From Megalobrama amblycephala (lineage: Eukaryota > Chordata > Actinopteri > Cypriniformes > Xenocyprididae), in NCBI RefSeq assembly GCF_018812025.1, contig NC_063044.1, forward strand, positions 47,792,989-47,856,988: DNA of 64,000 bases, in the 5' to 3' direction. Of the stretch, positions 11,000-22,634 are shown piece after piece. Each line of letters begins with the position of its first letter. Positions within the stretch are counted from its first letter, which is position 1. Under the pieces are notes generated by a model that was not told the DNA's origin, searched no databases, and worked only from the letters and a program-made list of their open reading frames with translations. Both the position numbers and the translations under genes were made by a program.

Positions 11000-11809
11000 T
11001 TTTAGGTTTTAGGAGTTTTAAAAGAAAATTATGTAATCAGAGGATAAAAATCAGCAGTTTTCCAATTGGAAAAGAAACTGAATATCTTTGACAGATCTCA
11101 GTGTGAACTTTCATCATCGTTATTTAATCTTTTACTTTGGGGATAAATGTATGGTGTTTTCTCCAAGTTGTTGAGATTGTGACCCCTATGCTTTTTCTTA
11201 CTCTTCACGCGCTGCTCTTCACGTTACTGCAGCTAGTAATAGTTTCCTCTGATTCTCATAAATTTCTGTGAGATATCTCATTCAAACTGGACGCTTTTTG
11301 ATTTGAGTACATCTATTGCTGCGTATATCGTGCAGTGCAAGTGCAAAAACTGTAAACAGTTCTTACAAAGACGAAAGGTACGTGTTAATGCTCTCTAAGC
11401 CAGTTTGCATCCTGGGACTCAAGGATATATCTAAACCCCGGGGAGAAAGAGGAAGGAAGCTCACAGGAAAGGGAACAACATCGTGAAAGACTCTGACGCC
11501 AGCTAAAGTAGAAGACTGCACGCTCCAATGCTAAACACTTAACACAATCTTTTAAATAAGGGGTTTATCTCAAACAAAGAAAGGATTTTGATTTTATCCT
11601 GCATTTGCCTCAGCCAAGCAGGCGATTGAATGTATTTCAATTAATCACTCCAGCTCTCCTTTCCATGCACAGTTTCTTATAAATTCCCAGTTATCAAGCA
11701 GGTTCATAGATCATAGTACTAAACACGTGGGAAGTTGACTCTTTCAAAAAAGACTAATTCTAATCACACATGACTGAAGGTTGTTATTGTTATTGCACAA
11801 GAGCCTTAT
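11000..11809. other. unique sequence, no gene seen
   Basis: Non-repetitive AT-rich DNA with a slightly GC-richer part at 11160-11520. No supported exon. It could belong to a longer crhr1 3' UTR or be intergenic. Confidence 0.5.
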
Positions 11810-12812
11810 GGGGATAAATTAACATTTTACTCACCCTCATGTTGTTCCAAAACTGTATGACTTTCTTCCAACAAACACAAAATGAGAAATTTTGAAGAAT
11901 GTACATTACCATTCAAACGTTTGGGGTCAATAAGATTTTAATTTAAAAATCGTCCACTCCAATATGTTATTCACTTCAACAAATCAATGTCAGTAGCCGC
12001 GTTTCCATTACAGATTTGCACAAAACTTTTGCGATATGTTCTAAATATCGATAAAAAACTATTGCGAAATGACGACATTTCCATTAACCGATGTTATTTG
12101 ATTAGTCATTCCAAAAATCATGGCAACGGATGTTGGTAGGTTTACGTATATCCCAGCCACTGCACTAGGTTATTTTTAATCAAAGGAGACATAGGCATCC
12201 AAGCATTGGTTATCCAAGCATTTATGGCAAGGAAAGCCCCTTATACTTGGGATTGGCCACGTATGAGGTGTTTCTGGGTGTTTCTCCCTCCTATCTGCTT
12301 CAAGGTCTTGATAAATTCAAATTGTGGCATTTCTTTGTTGTTTAGAATCCAGTATTACCGTAATACTTTTGTCTTTTGTGTGTTTAATGAAGAACTCTCG
12401 TCTTCTGTCCTCTTTAAAGAATGATCAACTTTTACATACGGCAGGTGATCTGTAAATCCATTGCCGTTTTTGCGAAATATACCTTTTTTCGAATTGCCTG
12501 AAAAACCACCTATGGGAGTTTTTGCGAAATTGATGCGTTTCCATTGGGCGTAATTTCAATTTGCGCAGTTTAAAGGGTAATGGAAATGCGGCTAGTGAAT
12601 TAAACTAGATCAGTTGGATTTGTGAATGAATCTTTCAGACTGGTTTTGCGAACCTGGAATAATTACATTTCATGATTCAAAAAGATTTGACTCAAAAATG
12701 ATCTTTTCACAAGGGATTTGTGCTTCAAGATGGAAAGTCAAATGGGTTCAGAACAACATGAGTGTGACTAAATGATGACAGCTTTCATTTTTGGGTAAAC
12801 TTTTCCTTTAAA
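11810..12812. mobile_element. abundant fish MITE split by the element at 11994
   Basis: The left part reads TTTTACTCACCCTCATGTTG then TGTATGACTTTCTTC. The right part, 12745-12812, reads CAGAACAACATGAGTGTGAC and TTTCATTTTTGGGTAAAC, the inverted counterpart. The central part includes the younger element at 11994-12594. Confidence 0.55.
11994..12594. mobile_element. 601-bp MITE with TAGCCGCGTTTCC ends
   Basis: Begins TAGCCGCGTTTCCATTACAG and ends TAATGGAAATGCGGCTA, inverted repeats of about 17 bp. Internal TTTTGCGA motifs recur. The terminus resembles that of the element at 46397. No clear duplication and no coding capacity. Confidence 0.6.
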
Positions 12813-13904
12813 AATGTTAGTGGTTTATATGAAACAAAGTGTATTTCAACAATTACGTTGCTATTGGTGGACCATATTTTTTCAGCTGTTTTGTGTGCAA
12901 GGAAATCTCTACATTTGAAATATAGATGAGTAGTGTGCTTTTGTGTTGATCTAGGACCAGCTTCTCCAATTCAAATCCCAACAGAATCAGGTAAAAGAAT
13001 CACCTCAGCAAAATCTTCATCATTAGAGAGTCAAGAGAGATCTGCATGCCTCTCATAGGGTCATTTAACGTCCATCCATGTGTTAAAACCCTCGCTAAGC
13101 TGAGCCGCCAATGACCGAGTCCTGTGACCGCTCACTGCTGACTCAGCACAGTAAAGCAGATTTAGCTTTTGTGCTATACATCCAATCAATCACATCTGAT
13201 AGGGAGAGCAAGGTTGTTAAAAAACTGACTCAGGACCTCCATCTATGCCTCTGTGCTATTCTGACCTTCCTGAAGTTCTTGTGCAAGAATCGTTTGTAAA
13301 GGCTTCAGCAGATTCCACATTGAGCCATGCTTGTTGTGTACATGTCCATTAGACATCTAGTTGTGTATATATATATATATATATATAGGATGACTAGCAT
13401 TGTGGAGTTTGCTTATTACCACATAGCAGTGTGTATACCTGACAAACCGAGGACCAATCTCATGTCACTGCTTGACTAGTAAACAAAAACACAAGGTTTG
13501 TTTTAGTGTTGCTTCTAAGGCTTCTAGGACTAAGGCTTGTTTGGTTGTGAAATCTGTTTTTAGATGGTGCACACTGTCATTTTGCAGTGAAATCTGATAC
13601 GTTTGTTCTGACAATGCAGTAAATATTTGGGTGCCAAGAGAATCTTTTAATGCAATTGTTGGCAGAAAGAGAGGATGGAAAGCTGGAAATTTTGCATCTG
13701 TTTATGTCTATCATGACATCTTGCCACTGTTCTGAAGTCACAAGGTGCATTAGAGAACATTAGTGATGGGTATTTTACCCATTCATTCATATACTGTGTC
13801 CAAAACCATTTATTTGTTCACTATTCATCACATAGTACAGGCTTTCATAGTTTGCTATATGAAGAAAATAAGTGTATTCTGACACACCTGAGACAATATT
13901 GAGA
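12813..13904. other. mostly unique sequence, no gene seen
   Basis: Contains a GC-richer block at 12955-13320 and a short (TA)n tract at about 13366-13387. The 62-codon frame at 13111 has no recognisable domain. Nothing else supported. Confidence 0.5.
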
Positions 13905-14660
13905 ATTTTGGATGATATTATACAAAAGTTTTGGGTCAGCAAGATTTTTTAAATGGTAACATTTTACAATAAGGTTCATTAGTTAACATTAGTTAACTAC
14001 ATTAGTTAACATGAACTAATAATGAACTGCACTTATACAGCATTTATTAATCTATGTTACTGTTAATTTTAACATTTGCTAATACATTATTAAAATCTTG
14101 TTAACATTAATTAATGAACCGTGAAATAACATGAACAAACAAAGAACAACTGTATTGTCATTAACTAACGTTAACGAAGATTAGTAAATACATTAACAAA
14201 TGTATTGCTCATGGTATGTTCATGTTAGTTAATACATTAACTAATGTTTAACTAATGTACCTTATTGTAAAGTGTAACTGAAAAAAATTATACTTTTATT
14301 CGGCAAGCATGCATTAAATTGATATAAATTGCAATAAAGGCTTTTACATTATTATAAAAAAAAATTAATTCTGTTCTTTTAAACTTTTTATTCATGGAAA
14401 AATATAGCAAAAAAATGTATCATGGTTTCCACAAAAATATTAAGCAATGTTTTTAACATTAAAATGACAAGAGAATTCTGCTTTGCCATCACAGGAATAT
14501 ATTACATTTTTATTAAAATATATTATTGAAATTGTGATAATATTTCACAATATTACTGTTTTTACTGTATGTTAGATCAAATTAATTTAGCCTTGGTGAG
14601 CATAAGAGGCTTCTTTCAAAAACATCTTGCAGATGCCAAACTTTTGATCGGTTGTGTGTG
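13905..14660. repeat. long fish interspersed repeat with the MITE at 13955 inside
   Basis: Starts with AAAGTTTTGGGTCAGCAAG and ends near 14635 with GATGCCAAACTTTTGATCGG, imperfect inverted ends of a widespread cyprinid repeat. Internal phrases such as ATCATGGTTTCCACAAAAAT and GCCTTGGTGAGCATAAGAGG fit it. Confidence 0.55.
13955..14278. mobile_element. palindromic MITE with GGTAAC ends
   Basis: Left arm ATAAGGTTCATTAGTTAACA and right arm TAACTAATGTACCTTAT are inverted; TTAGTTAACAT recurs throughout. Nested in the repeat at 13905-14660. Flanks do not show an obvious 8-bp duplication. Its terminus resembles that of the 939-bp element at 57802. Confidence 0.6.
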
Positions 14661-17600
14661 TGATGTAGCACCCTGAAAGATTTTTTTTTTCCTTTTTTTT
14701 CTGATTTGACCATTTAGACTGAAATACAGATTTAAAATGACACCACATATGGATATCTTTCTGTCTGTGGTTACTTATTTTTTTAAAGTCTGGTGTAAAA
14801 TGGCCTTAGTTTATTTCAAATTGCAAAAACAAAGGAAGATCAAATTAATCAAAATCTAAATGAATCATCCCATCGATTTGCTGGCATGCCAGTAAATTTT
14901 CAAAAGAAGACTCTCTCACAGCACAATATATTACTGGTGGACAAAAATATCAGGAGATACGGTCAGCCAGTCATTAAGGGTTATTTTGAGATTATGACTG
15001 TACATTACCCCACTTATTAGATGTCTGCTTTTCATTTAAATACATAAATGGATAATTGATTTCAGTTAAAATTATTTGATTATGTCAAGAGAAAGAGTCT
15101 GTGGAGTGCTATTGAACTAGCACAGCATAATAAATGAGTTTTGACAGACAATTGTGCAATTAAGTGGTCAAAAATATCCGACTGCAACAGACCAATCAGA
15201 ATCAAATATTCCAGAAAACCATGTAACAAAAAACGGAGAAAGCAAGAAACCAAGAATAGCTGGGTGCTGAATAACAAAATTCCACAGACAGTGATGGATA
15301 CGATGTGGACAGAAATGAGAGAAGCTATTTATGTCTAACAGATCTGTTTGCTGGTGCATGTGGAATCGTGTCACCTGAGGGATCTGATTTAGCATCGTAA
15401 GAATGAAGACTATCACAGCATTGCTCAGACACCCTCCGTCAGCCTTTGCCTCACTATTTATAGCAGTTTGACAGTAAACAGCTCAAATGTTCACTTAGTA
15501 TACAAACCTAAGGGGCTACTTGTAAGGCCCTTTAGAGACACATACAATCTATACAGCATAACATAATAGTATTTTATCCTCCTAAAGAGCTAAATTAGTG
15601 ACAAGTCTAGTGAAATAGGTGTTAGTTGGAGCCATATTCTTGTGCCCATTAGTACCTGCAGTGTCTAACAGTACCTATACCCTTCATAAAACATAATCCA
15701 TTGTCATGTATATTGTTTACAAATCATTAATCAATGACTTTTGGACGTAATGCCACCATTCTTCTTGACGCAAATTGATGGCTTCACTAATATGCTCTTT
15801 TCTTAGAACATCAATCTTTTCTTTAAAGGTGAAGTGTGTAAATGTGTGCCATTTCATTATGCAGACAACTATATGTAAGCCAGTCATAGTTTGAAAAATT
15901 GGCGCTGTGAACTTGTTCTGTTTGCTTAAGCCCATTTGATTCAGCCATTGAATTTCAGGTGATGATCAGATTCTTGATTTTCTCTCGGCAGGTGATAAAT
16001 CCTTTATAGGAGGCACCCAAGCCACATCTCTCTCGGCTTTGGCCAAGCAACCACCCAGTGCTTAACTCGTTCTGAATACCTTAGTAAGCACTAGAGACAC
16101 ATAAATGACACACTTCAGCTTTAAACCAATTGTGATTTGTGAGATTTTGTGGCCTGTGTGTAGTAGTACCACCTGTTCAGTACTAGTTTGTATCTCTCTT
16201 TCCCTTTGGCTTTTGTTTGTAAGTCATGTGACCACCAGACAACAGTCACCATTCCAAAGCAAACCACCATTCTCCATACCTTTGAACATATGTGATAATC
16301 CAAAGTAAGGCACACACAGTGTGCTCCTCCAACGTGCCTCAAAGAAGGCCTAAAAACACAGTCTCTGCTTTTTTATCATTTCATAACTCAATTACCTTCT
16401 ACTGCTCAAAGATAAAAATGTTTAGACTCAACATTTTTGGTAAGGTCAGTGTCTGTATCAGATTTGTTGGCCGCCATCCTCCAGCCGGAATTGTACTTTT
16501 TCAGTATTAGTTCAGTCATTTCTATTAGTGTTGTCTTTTTTTTGTGTTGGTGAGCTTGATTTTCTATATCTGAGAGAAGAAACACTGTTCTTTTGTTTTG
16601 TTTTACTCACATTTATCACTATTTTTGTCTTGTTTTCCAGTTAAGAGTCAATACATTTAAAGCATAAATTTACTTGAAAGTTATGTTAACCTTTTGTTTG
16701 TTTGTTTTAAGCATAAATGTAACAAAAAAAAGTTTTTGGTAAGTAAATGTATCTTGTTTTAAAGATGTTTAAGTTCTTCACTGGAAAACAACACAAAAAT
16801 ACTGATTAAGGAAAATAGTTTTGCAAAGTTTATTTTCCCTTTTTTTTTTTTTTTTTTTAGAGGTTGTGAAGAAGTTCTTCCAAAGTTGTGAAATGTACAG
16901 AAGGTCCGAACAAGTACAAGCTGTGTAGCTGTATTTGTGACAAAGATGTCAATATGTGACCTTTTTTCGGGTATTTCTGTTGTGTTTAGTCGCTGATGTG
17001 AAAGTGTACAAAGAAAATTTATTTATTTATACATGTATGGCACAGAAAAAAAAAAAAAATATATATATATATATCTATATATTTATCTCACTATTTAAAT
17101 AGGTCAGAAAACACGAGCCCACATGTGACTCATATCAATATATCCATAACATTAATGTCCAGAATGTGTGCAGACAATGTAATCTTGTATGTCTTGCTTT
17201 TGTGATTCTGTGAGACAATCTTTGCCATCATTTCTCTCATTTCCTGCAGTGCTTCAAGAACATTCTATTTATGACTTTTGCTCATTTGTTCCTCTGTTTG
17301 TTTTTTGACTGATTTCATGTTTGAGAGAATCTAGGAACTGTACAGAAATTTATATTAAATCAACTACACAGAGTAAAGTCATATGTTGAAGGCATATAGT
17401 ACTGTGCTGATCAAGATGTGCATTAAATTGTTTTTCTTTTCTAAATCCTTTTCTTTTGTGGTGTGTTTACGTGGACAAGTTCGATATTAAAAGTTGCCAT
17501 ACTTCATTCAAATCATGCTGTACATAACATCACGTCACTTCAAAGATACTGAGTTTGTTGAAAGGCCATGTCAATGACTTTAATCCTCTCAAGGTGTCAT

Positions 17601-18454
17601 TACATCATGTTTTTGTAATTCTACAGAAATGTTTGAAAGCCTTCTTTAGGTTAACATGACATATGAGCTATCTGTATCTACAGGATATACTCTAAAGCTC
17701 TGAAATAACATGCAATCTGAGCCAGAACAATGTGAGTTTTGGAGAAAGTTGATCCGTCTTACAAGAGAATTAGTTGTTTTTGTGTTTCATAGAAAAAGGC
17801 TATTTTTATGTGGTTCATTTGGCTTGAAAAGCTCAAAATAGCATTTCTTCAAAATGTGGTGTTTCCTGCTCAAGTTCCCTTGTTGTTTCTCATTACAATG
17901 AAAAGCATTCGATTACCTTGACACCCCTTTCATAGAATCATCCTGTAGACTTTCACCTTCCGTTTCTTTAATGCTTTTGCAATGACGTACAGTAAAAATG
18001 ACCATGTTCATTACAATGAAATCAACTGACTGATACACAGTGTGTGTGTGTGTGTGTGTGTGTGTGCATATAGTTTAAAGACAAAAAGAAACCTGCAAAC
18101 ATCAGCATTGCATAAATCAAAGAGAATAATAATAAATAATGTATCATGTAAGGTTGGTTTCCATTTTAAACAAGATAAATGCTTATGGGATCAGGACGCA
18201 TTAGTATAAAATGCATAAACAGATATGGATAGTTTTATTTGTTTGATTAACCTAATGTGAGATGGATGTTTGGGTGGATGTATTTTGCATGATTACAGCT
18301 ACAGTGATGCTTTTGAAAACAATCTGCTTCATAGCAATAACCATTATGGTCTTGGAAATTGCTGGAACGTCATCAACATCATAAATGGAAAAAAAACAAC
18401 AAATGGATTCAAAAATATTCAACAGGATTTTCTGCCTATATTGCTTTTTACTAA
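14661..18454. other. mostly unique sequence; UTR-like block at 16850-17450
   Basis: No coding exon found. A part near 15150-15240 has a known repeat phrase (GACCAATCAGAATCAAATAT). The block 16850-17450 has features of a vertebrate 3' UTR (ATTTATTTATTTA at about 17020, TGTACA motifs, ATTAAA), but no stop-bearing exon can be linked to it. A (TG)n tract is at 18041-18066. Confidence 0.45.
18041..18066. repeat. (TG)n microsatellite
   Basis: Thirteen TG units. Confidence 0.9.
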
Positions 18455-18690
18455 TGTCTGCATACCATTTACTTGCCCTCATGTCAATCCAAACCCATAA
18501 GCTGTTATTTTTTCTGTACATAAAAGCACATGGCTCTTGGCATATAATGACAGTTCATACTGTTCACAGCTGTCAAGCTCCCAATGGAAAAAAAAAACAC
18601 CAAATACACAGAATGAAAGCAGCTCATACCGCATGAAATGACATGAGGGTAAATAAGGGTAAAACTTTAATTCTTAGGTGAACTATTCCT
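18455..18690. repeat. decayed copy of an abundant fish MITE
   Basis: Left: ACTTGCCCTCATGTCAATCC. Right: AAATGACATGAGGGTAAATA and AGGTGAACTATTCCTTTAAA. These are the inverted ends of the family also seen at 7976, 11810 and 59744. Confidence 0.6.
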
Positions 18691-19922
18691 TTAAATAACT
18701 TCAGATTCCCACATAGGCCATAAAAAAAAGGTCAGAGCAGAAGGTCACATTACAGTGACCTCAATAAGTCTTGAAAGATCGCAGAAGGAAATTGGTTTTG
18801 AACATGTAGAGCTTGCCCAGCTCAAGACCACCGAAATCCTGCAGAAATCTTCAGAATAATGTCCATAGACACAAGAGGACAAAAAGTGCATATAAGGACA
18901 TATAAGTGCATAAATCCCATGATCTTGAAGATTGTGATGCGTTTCATTAACCATTACCAGTGTCAGAAAGACATTCTCAAACCAAAGAAGTACACATGTA
19001 ATGAATTTCATAATGCTTACTTGTGTCTCCAAGGCCAGTTCTTCTATTCTGAGCAAACTTCATGAAAACTGACAACAAGGTCACTTTCGTTATCTATAAG
19101 TGCTTCACATTAAAATCTAAAGTCTTTTATTTCAATGCACATTTGTATTTTAACTTTAAACTGATTTTTCAGCAAATGAAAATGGAGAGTAATGTATTTT
19201 GAAAGTCACATCAAAACAGTTTGTCTAATTGATGTTATCTCTCAACCTAAATTGAGTAACCTCAAACTGTACAAAAGCTTTCCTTTTGTTTCACTTCAAA
19301 TGTCATTTGTGATTGAGTCAATGAGCTGGATATTTATGACAGATGGAGTAAACTCGACATTGATTTACAGTAATGCGATTTGACCCATGTTACAAGACCA
19401 TATATATCTGTCAACTTAATGCTGAGGAAAATTGCATATTTACAGTTTACTGTCACCCATTAAGTATGCACAAACAATTAAAATATGTGGCATTTTTCAC
19501 ATAAATTCACTTAATAGCACAAGACGATGGCAGCTTTGGGAGATCACAGCTCGCATTTGTGACACATTAATGTGCTCTAATGTGGCAGCAATGCTTTTAA
19601 CAGTCCCTCGGTCCCTGCTTGAAGTTAGGAACAGCGTCATGACTTTGCCCAAGGGCAAATTGCCCTCTAAGACTGCCAGATATGAAGATGCTCACTTCCC
19701 GTTTACTTCATCGTTATTCATCTTTATCAGATTGTTGTAAAAAGCTGGCAGAAATTAGAGGGTCAGAAGCCAATAAACAAACATTATATCCAGATGGAAA
19801 TAACGTAATTTAAAGCGATGCCCTGATCTCCATTTTTCAAAAAATGACTTCATTTCAAATAAAGATGATAAAAAAATAAATTTTTCCAGTCTTTGTACTG
19901 TATTTTTGTATTTATTTTTCTG
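18691..19922. other. unique sequence, no gene seen
   Basis: Overlapping frames of about 100 codons on both strands at 18745-19056 and one at 19432-19740 have no recognisable domains or splice support. The block 19500-19740 is GC-richer than its surroundings and might be a conserved non-coding element. Confidence 0.45.
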
Positions 19923-20258
19923 TTATTTTCGGGAGCTACTGGGACAGTGATAAAGTAAATAGCCCACCTCATGTCCGAGTCTGTAAACGGCCGTTAACAA
20001 GAGGCCAGAGACGCTGAAGACGGACGCGAAGAGGAGAAAATTCTGTAGCAGGCAGAGCAGCTCACTGTTCACGATGCTCGAAATATAGGAAGAAAATATA
20101 AATATTGAATTGGGGGTGAGGGGTTATATGAATTCATCTCTAAAAGGAATTTCGATGGCAAAGGCATTTTGTTTTTCCTCTTACCTCAGAATAAAGTAGC
20201 GCAGTTCAGCTTTGTTTACAGCGGTAACCAAGGAAACGCTGTATCACTGCTGTTCCAT
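19923..20258 (-). pseudogene. candidate two-exon small membrane-protein gene with a TGA at codon 5
   Basis: On the minus strand an ATG at 20258 opens 24 codons plus two bases ending at 20185 before the strong donor GAG|GTAAGAGG. After a 108-bp intron, an exon from 20076 continues in the same frame to a TAA at 19925-19923. AATAAA follows at 19916-19911. The spliced product is about 75 residues: NKAELRYFILSIVNSE leads into a long hydrophobic run (LLCLLQNFLLFASVFS, VSGLLLTAVY) and then YRLGHEVGYLLYHCPSSSRK. The CpG content and hydrophobic-only frame stand out from the AT-rich flanks. Codon 5 is TGA, so the gene is broken, starts in an unseen exon, or is a false assembly. GAG|GTGGGC at 19968 could be an alternative donor. 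I do not recognise the protein. Confidence 0.4.
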
Positions 20259-20325
20259 AAGCGCCACCTGCTGTCAGAGTGTCAGTGAATCTGCGTCTCA
20301 TTCAGCCTGCTGTTTTTGTTTCGAG

Positions 20326-20330
<5 letters not shown>

Positions 20331-20407
<77 letters not shown>
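20331..20407. repeat. (TG)n microsatellite, 77 bp
   Basis: About 38 TG units, just upstream of the candidate small gene. Frames through it on both strands are artefacts. Confidence 0.95.
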
Positions 20408-20409
<2 letters not shown>

Positions 20410-21410
20410 CATAATTTCTCAAAGATGAAAAGTCAGACCGTTCAGTTTTTGCTTTAAATCTTGAAATTGAATCTAATTCAAATGAAAAACAACTGCTCAT
20501 GCAACGTGTGTGTGGCATCTTTGTTTGGATTGTGATTAAAAAGCAGTGTACCTCTAATTTGAAATGGCTATATTTTTGTTTATTATAATAATATTAATAA
20601 TAAATATCTGCAACCAGTATCAGAATTAGCCAATTTGCTTGTAAAAATAAATAAATAAATCAGAATCTAAATTGGCCATGAAAAAAATACTAAATACAAT
20701 CTGGGCTGTCTTTTTCTATCAAGTAGGCTAGATCTTGTCTTTCATAAAGGTCGAAGTCAGGGATCTTTGGCTTAAAAAGGTTGGTGACCACTGATCTAGT
20801 GGGAATGCCAGTTAAATGTTTTTAGGTGTGTATTTATATAACACTTTGTTCTGGTTCTTGAATCTGATTGGCTGAGAGGTCTTTCCAGCTATGTGATATT
20901 CTACTAGTATCACCACGGGATTTGAATCACTCCACTTTCAGCAGTCTCACAGCGAGTGTCATGGAGGACAAGCAAACTCACTATATTTTTACTGATAGTA
21001 CTATTATTGTTTCACCGAATGTAGTTTTAAGAGTTTTTTAGGCGAGAATGTAGTTGTTTAGACCTCAAATATGTGATTTATAAACATAGCGCCCATTTGG
21101 AAATTTGTTGTTGACACTTTCAGCAACTGACATGCATTGACTAGCACTGTCATGGGAAATCCCCTTGAATGTTAAAAGGACAAAGACAATATTGCTTTTC
21201 TCAGCAGACATTCAAACTGCACTTTCAAAGGTAATGCACTTGTTTAGTTGATCTCTCTCTCTCTCTCATCATAATCTACATAATACAACAAGCTTCAATG
21301 AAGCAACTCAACGTTCCTTCACTGCTAGTTCTAAAGTGACGTTTTTGAAATAGTAATGCAGGGTTGGGCTCATCTGTTAAAATGTCAATTTGAGGTTTGA
21401 ATCTGGCGGA

Positions 21411-21445
21411 TTGTGTGCGTTCATTTGCTTAATGAACGCACACAA
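21411..21445. repeat. perfect 15-bp inverted repeat with 5-nt loop
   Basis: TTGTGTGCGTTCATT, then TGCTT, then AATGAACGCACACAA. The arms are perfectly complementary and CpG-containing. Not assigned to an element or RNA gene. Confidence 0.9.
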
Positions 21446-22018
21446 TGTTTTTTAACAATGGGCGTATATTTCATCTACTGTGTTGTGGTGTGGTACAGGA
21501 TGACATAAAGCTTACAATTTCCTCACTGAACCGCTTAAACTATATTTGTTTTTGCTCAGTAGGGTCACCTTTAGCTGAGCTATTTCAGATTTCTCCTCCT
21601 CTATAGAAGATTTAAAAATAGCCAGCTCTGTGCTACTGCACCTCCACACCTATATTTAAACTTTAGCCTAGAAGAGGACCTGAGAAGGTACATTAATTTT
21701 GAATCCAGTTTGTGACCTTATGGATGCTATGAACTAAAAGTTTATTAAAAGCCCCGCAACTGTTTTTATATTAAATTCCAAGTGCATTCTGTGACACTCA
21801 TTTCATATTGGCCCAATTGTGAACATCTGGCTGCTATCATGATGTGTTCTGTGTTAATTGTGTTATGCTGTAAGTAGACAAATGTTAGTACAGCATCGAA
21901 ACATTTAAAGATCTTTTATTGCAGTTTTTCATGCATCATGCAATGCAGCCCAACTTTTAGGTTCATAACGATGCTACACACGTGCGCATCAGCGCCAAAC
22001 CGCGCAGAGCTCAGGTAC

Positions 22019-22176
22019 AGATAAGGTTAAGTGCTCATGGTGCAGGCCTTGTTCAGAAACCACCTCTTATCTGCCTGACCACCCCAAACACCCTGGTTGT
22101 GTTTTAGGAGGCACACTGCTTTATAGATTAAATTGCTGTGGTTGGCCGATAGCTACAGATGGAGAATGTCAGATAA
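22019..22176. promoter_or_regulatory. cluster of GATA and RUNX consensus sites
   Basis: AGATAAGG at 22019, AACCACC at 22058, TTATCT at 22067, TGTGGTTGG at 22137 and AGATAA at 22171 fall within 160 bp of GC-richer unique sequence. GATA (WGATAR) and RUNX (TGTGGT) sites commonly cluster in enhancers. This is motif reading only; such short sites also occur by chance. Confidence 0.25.
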
Positions 22177-22634
22177 TGCTGTGAGCTGTTGAAAGAGGAG
22201 CTGGAAGCTCATGGGAAGTCAGGTCTGGTCAAGAAAAAAAGGTAACAGAACTGAAAAAGTAGTGATACACCTTTGTTTGGAATCTAATGAATTCTATATT
22301 AATCCAAGTTTCTTGGCGATTGCAACAACCTACAGTTATGCTAATGAACTATATTACTTGCTGGCAGAATTGTTTATTGTGATTCTTATAATTAATTAAT
22401 AAATATTTTTATTTGTTGAACATTTGTTGTCCTTTAACATATTCCTTTATTATATAGCCATTTAAAGCCATACATTACAGTGATTTTACTATGGTAGGTA
22501 TAAGCTTATTGCTTATTGAGACATAAAATTTTGTATACAATTAAATTTTATTAAAAAAAAATTATAGTAAAATGCTAAAAATAAACAAATTATTATAAAA
22601 TAATATATATTAAATAATTTATATATGTGTATAT

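Larger units (their letters stand above)
20408..22634. other. intergenic sequence, no gene seen
   Basis: Holds a repeat-like stretch near 20845-21000 (TTGAATCTGATTGGCTGAGA), the hairpin at 21411 and the GATA/RUNX cluster at 22019. The 62-codon frame at 22211 has no domain. The tail is AT-rich. Confidence 0.5.

Noticed and set aside
20244..20246. Selenocysteine read-through at the TGA of the small gene
   Set aside because: No SECIS-like hairpin is seen after the stop and the gene is unrecognised; a nonsense change is simpler.
20212..20518. ORFs with poly-Cys-Val or poly-His-Thr
   Set aside because: Translation of the (TG)n microsatellite.
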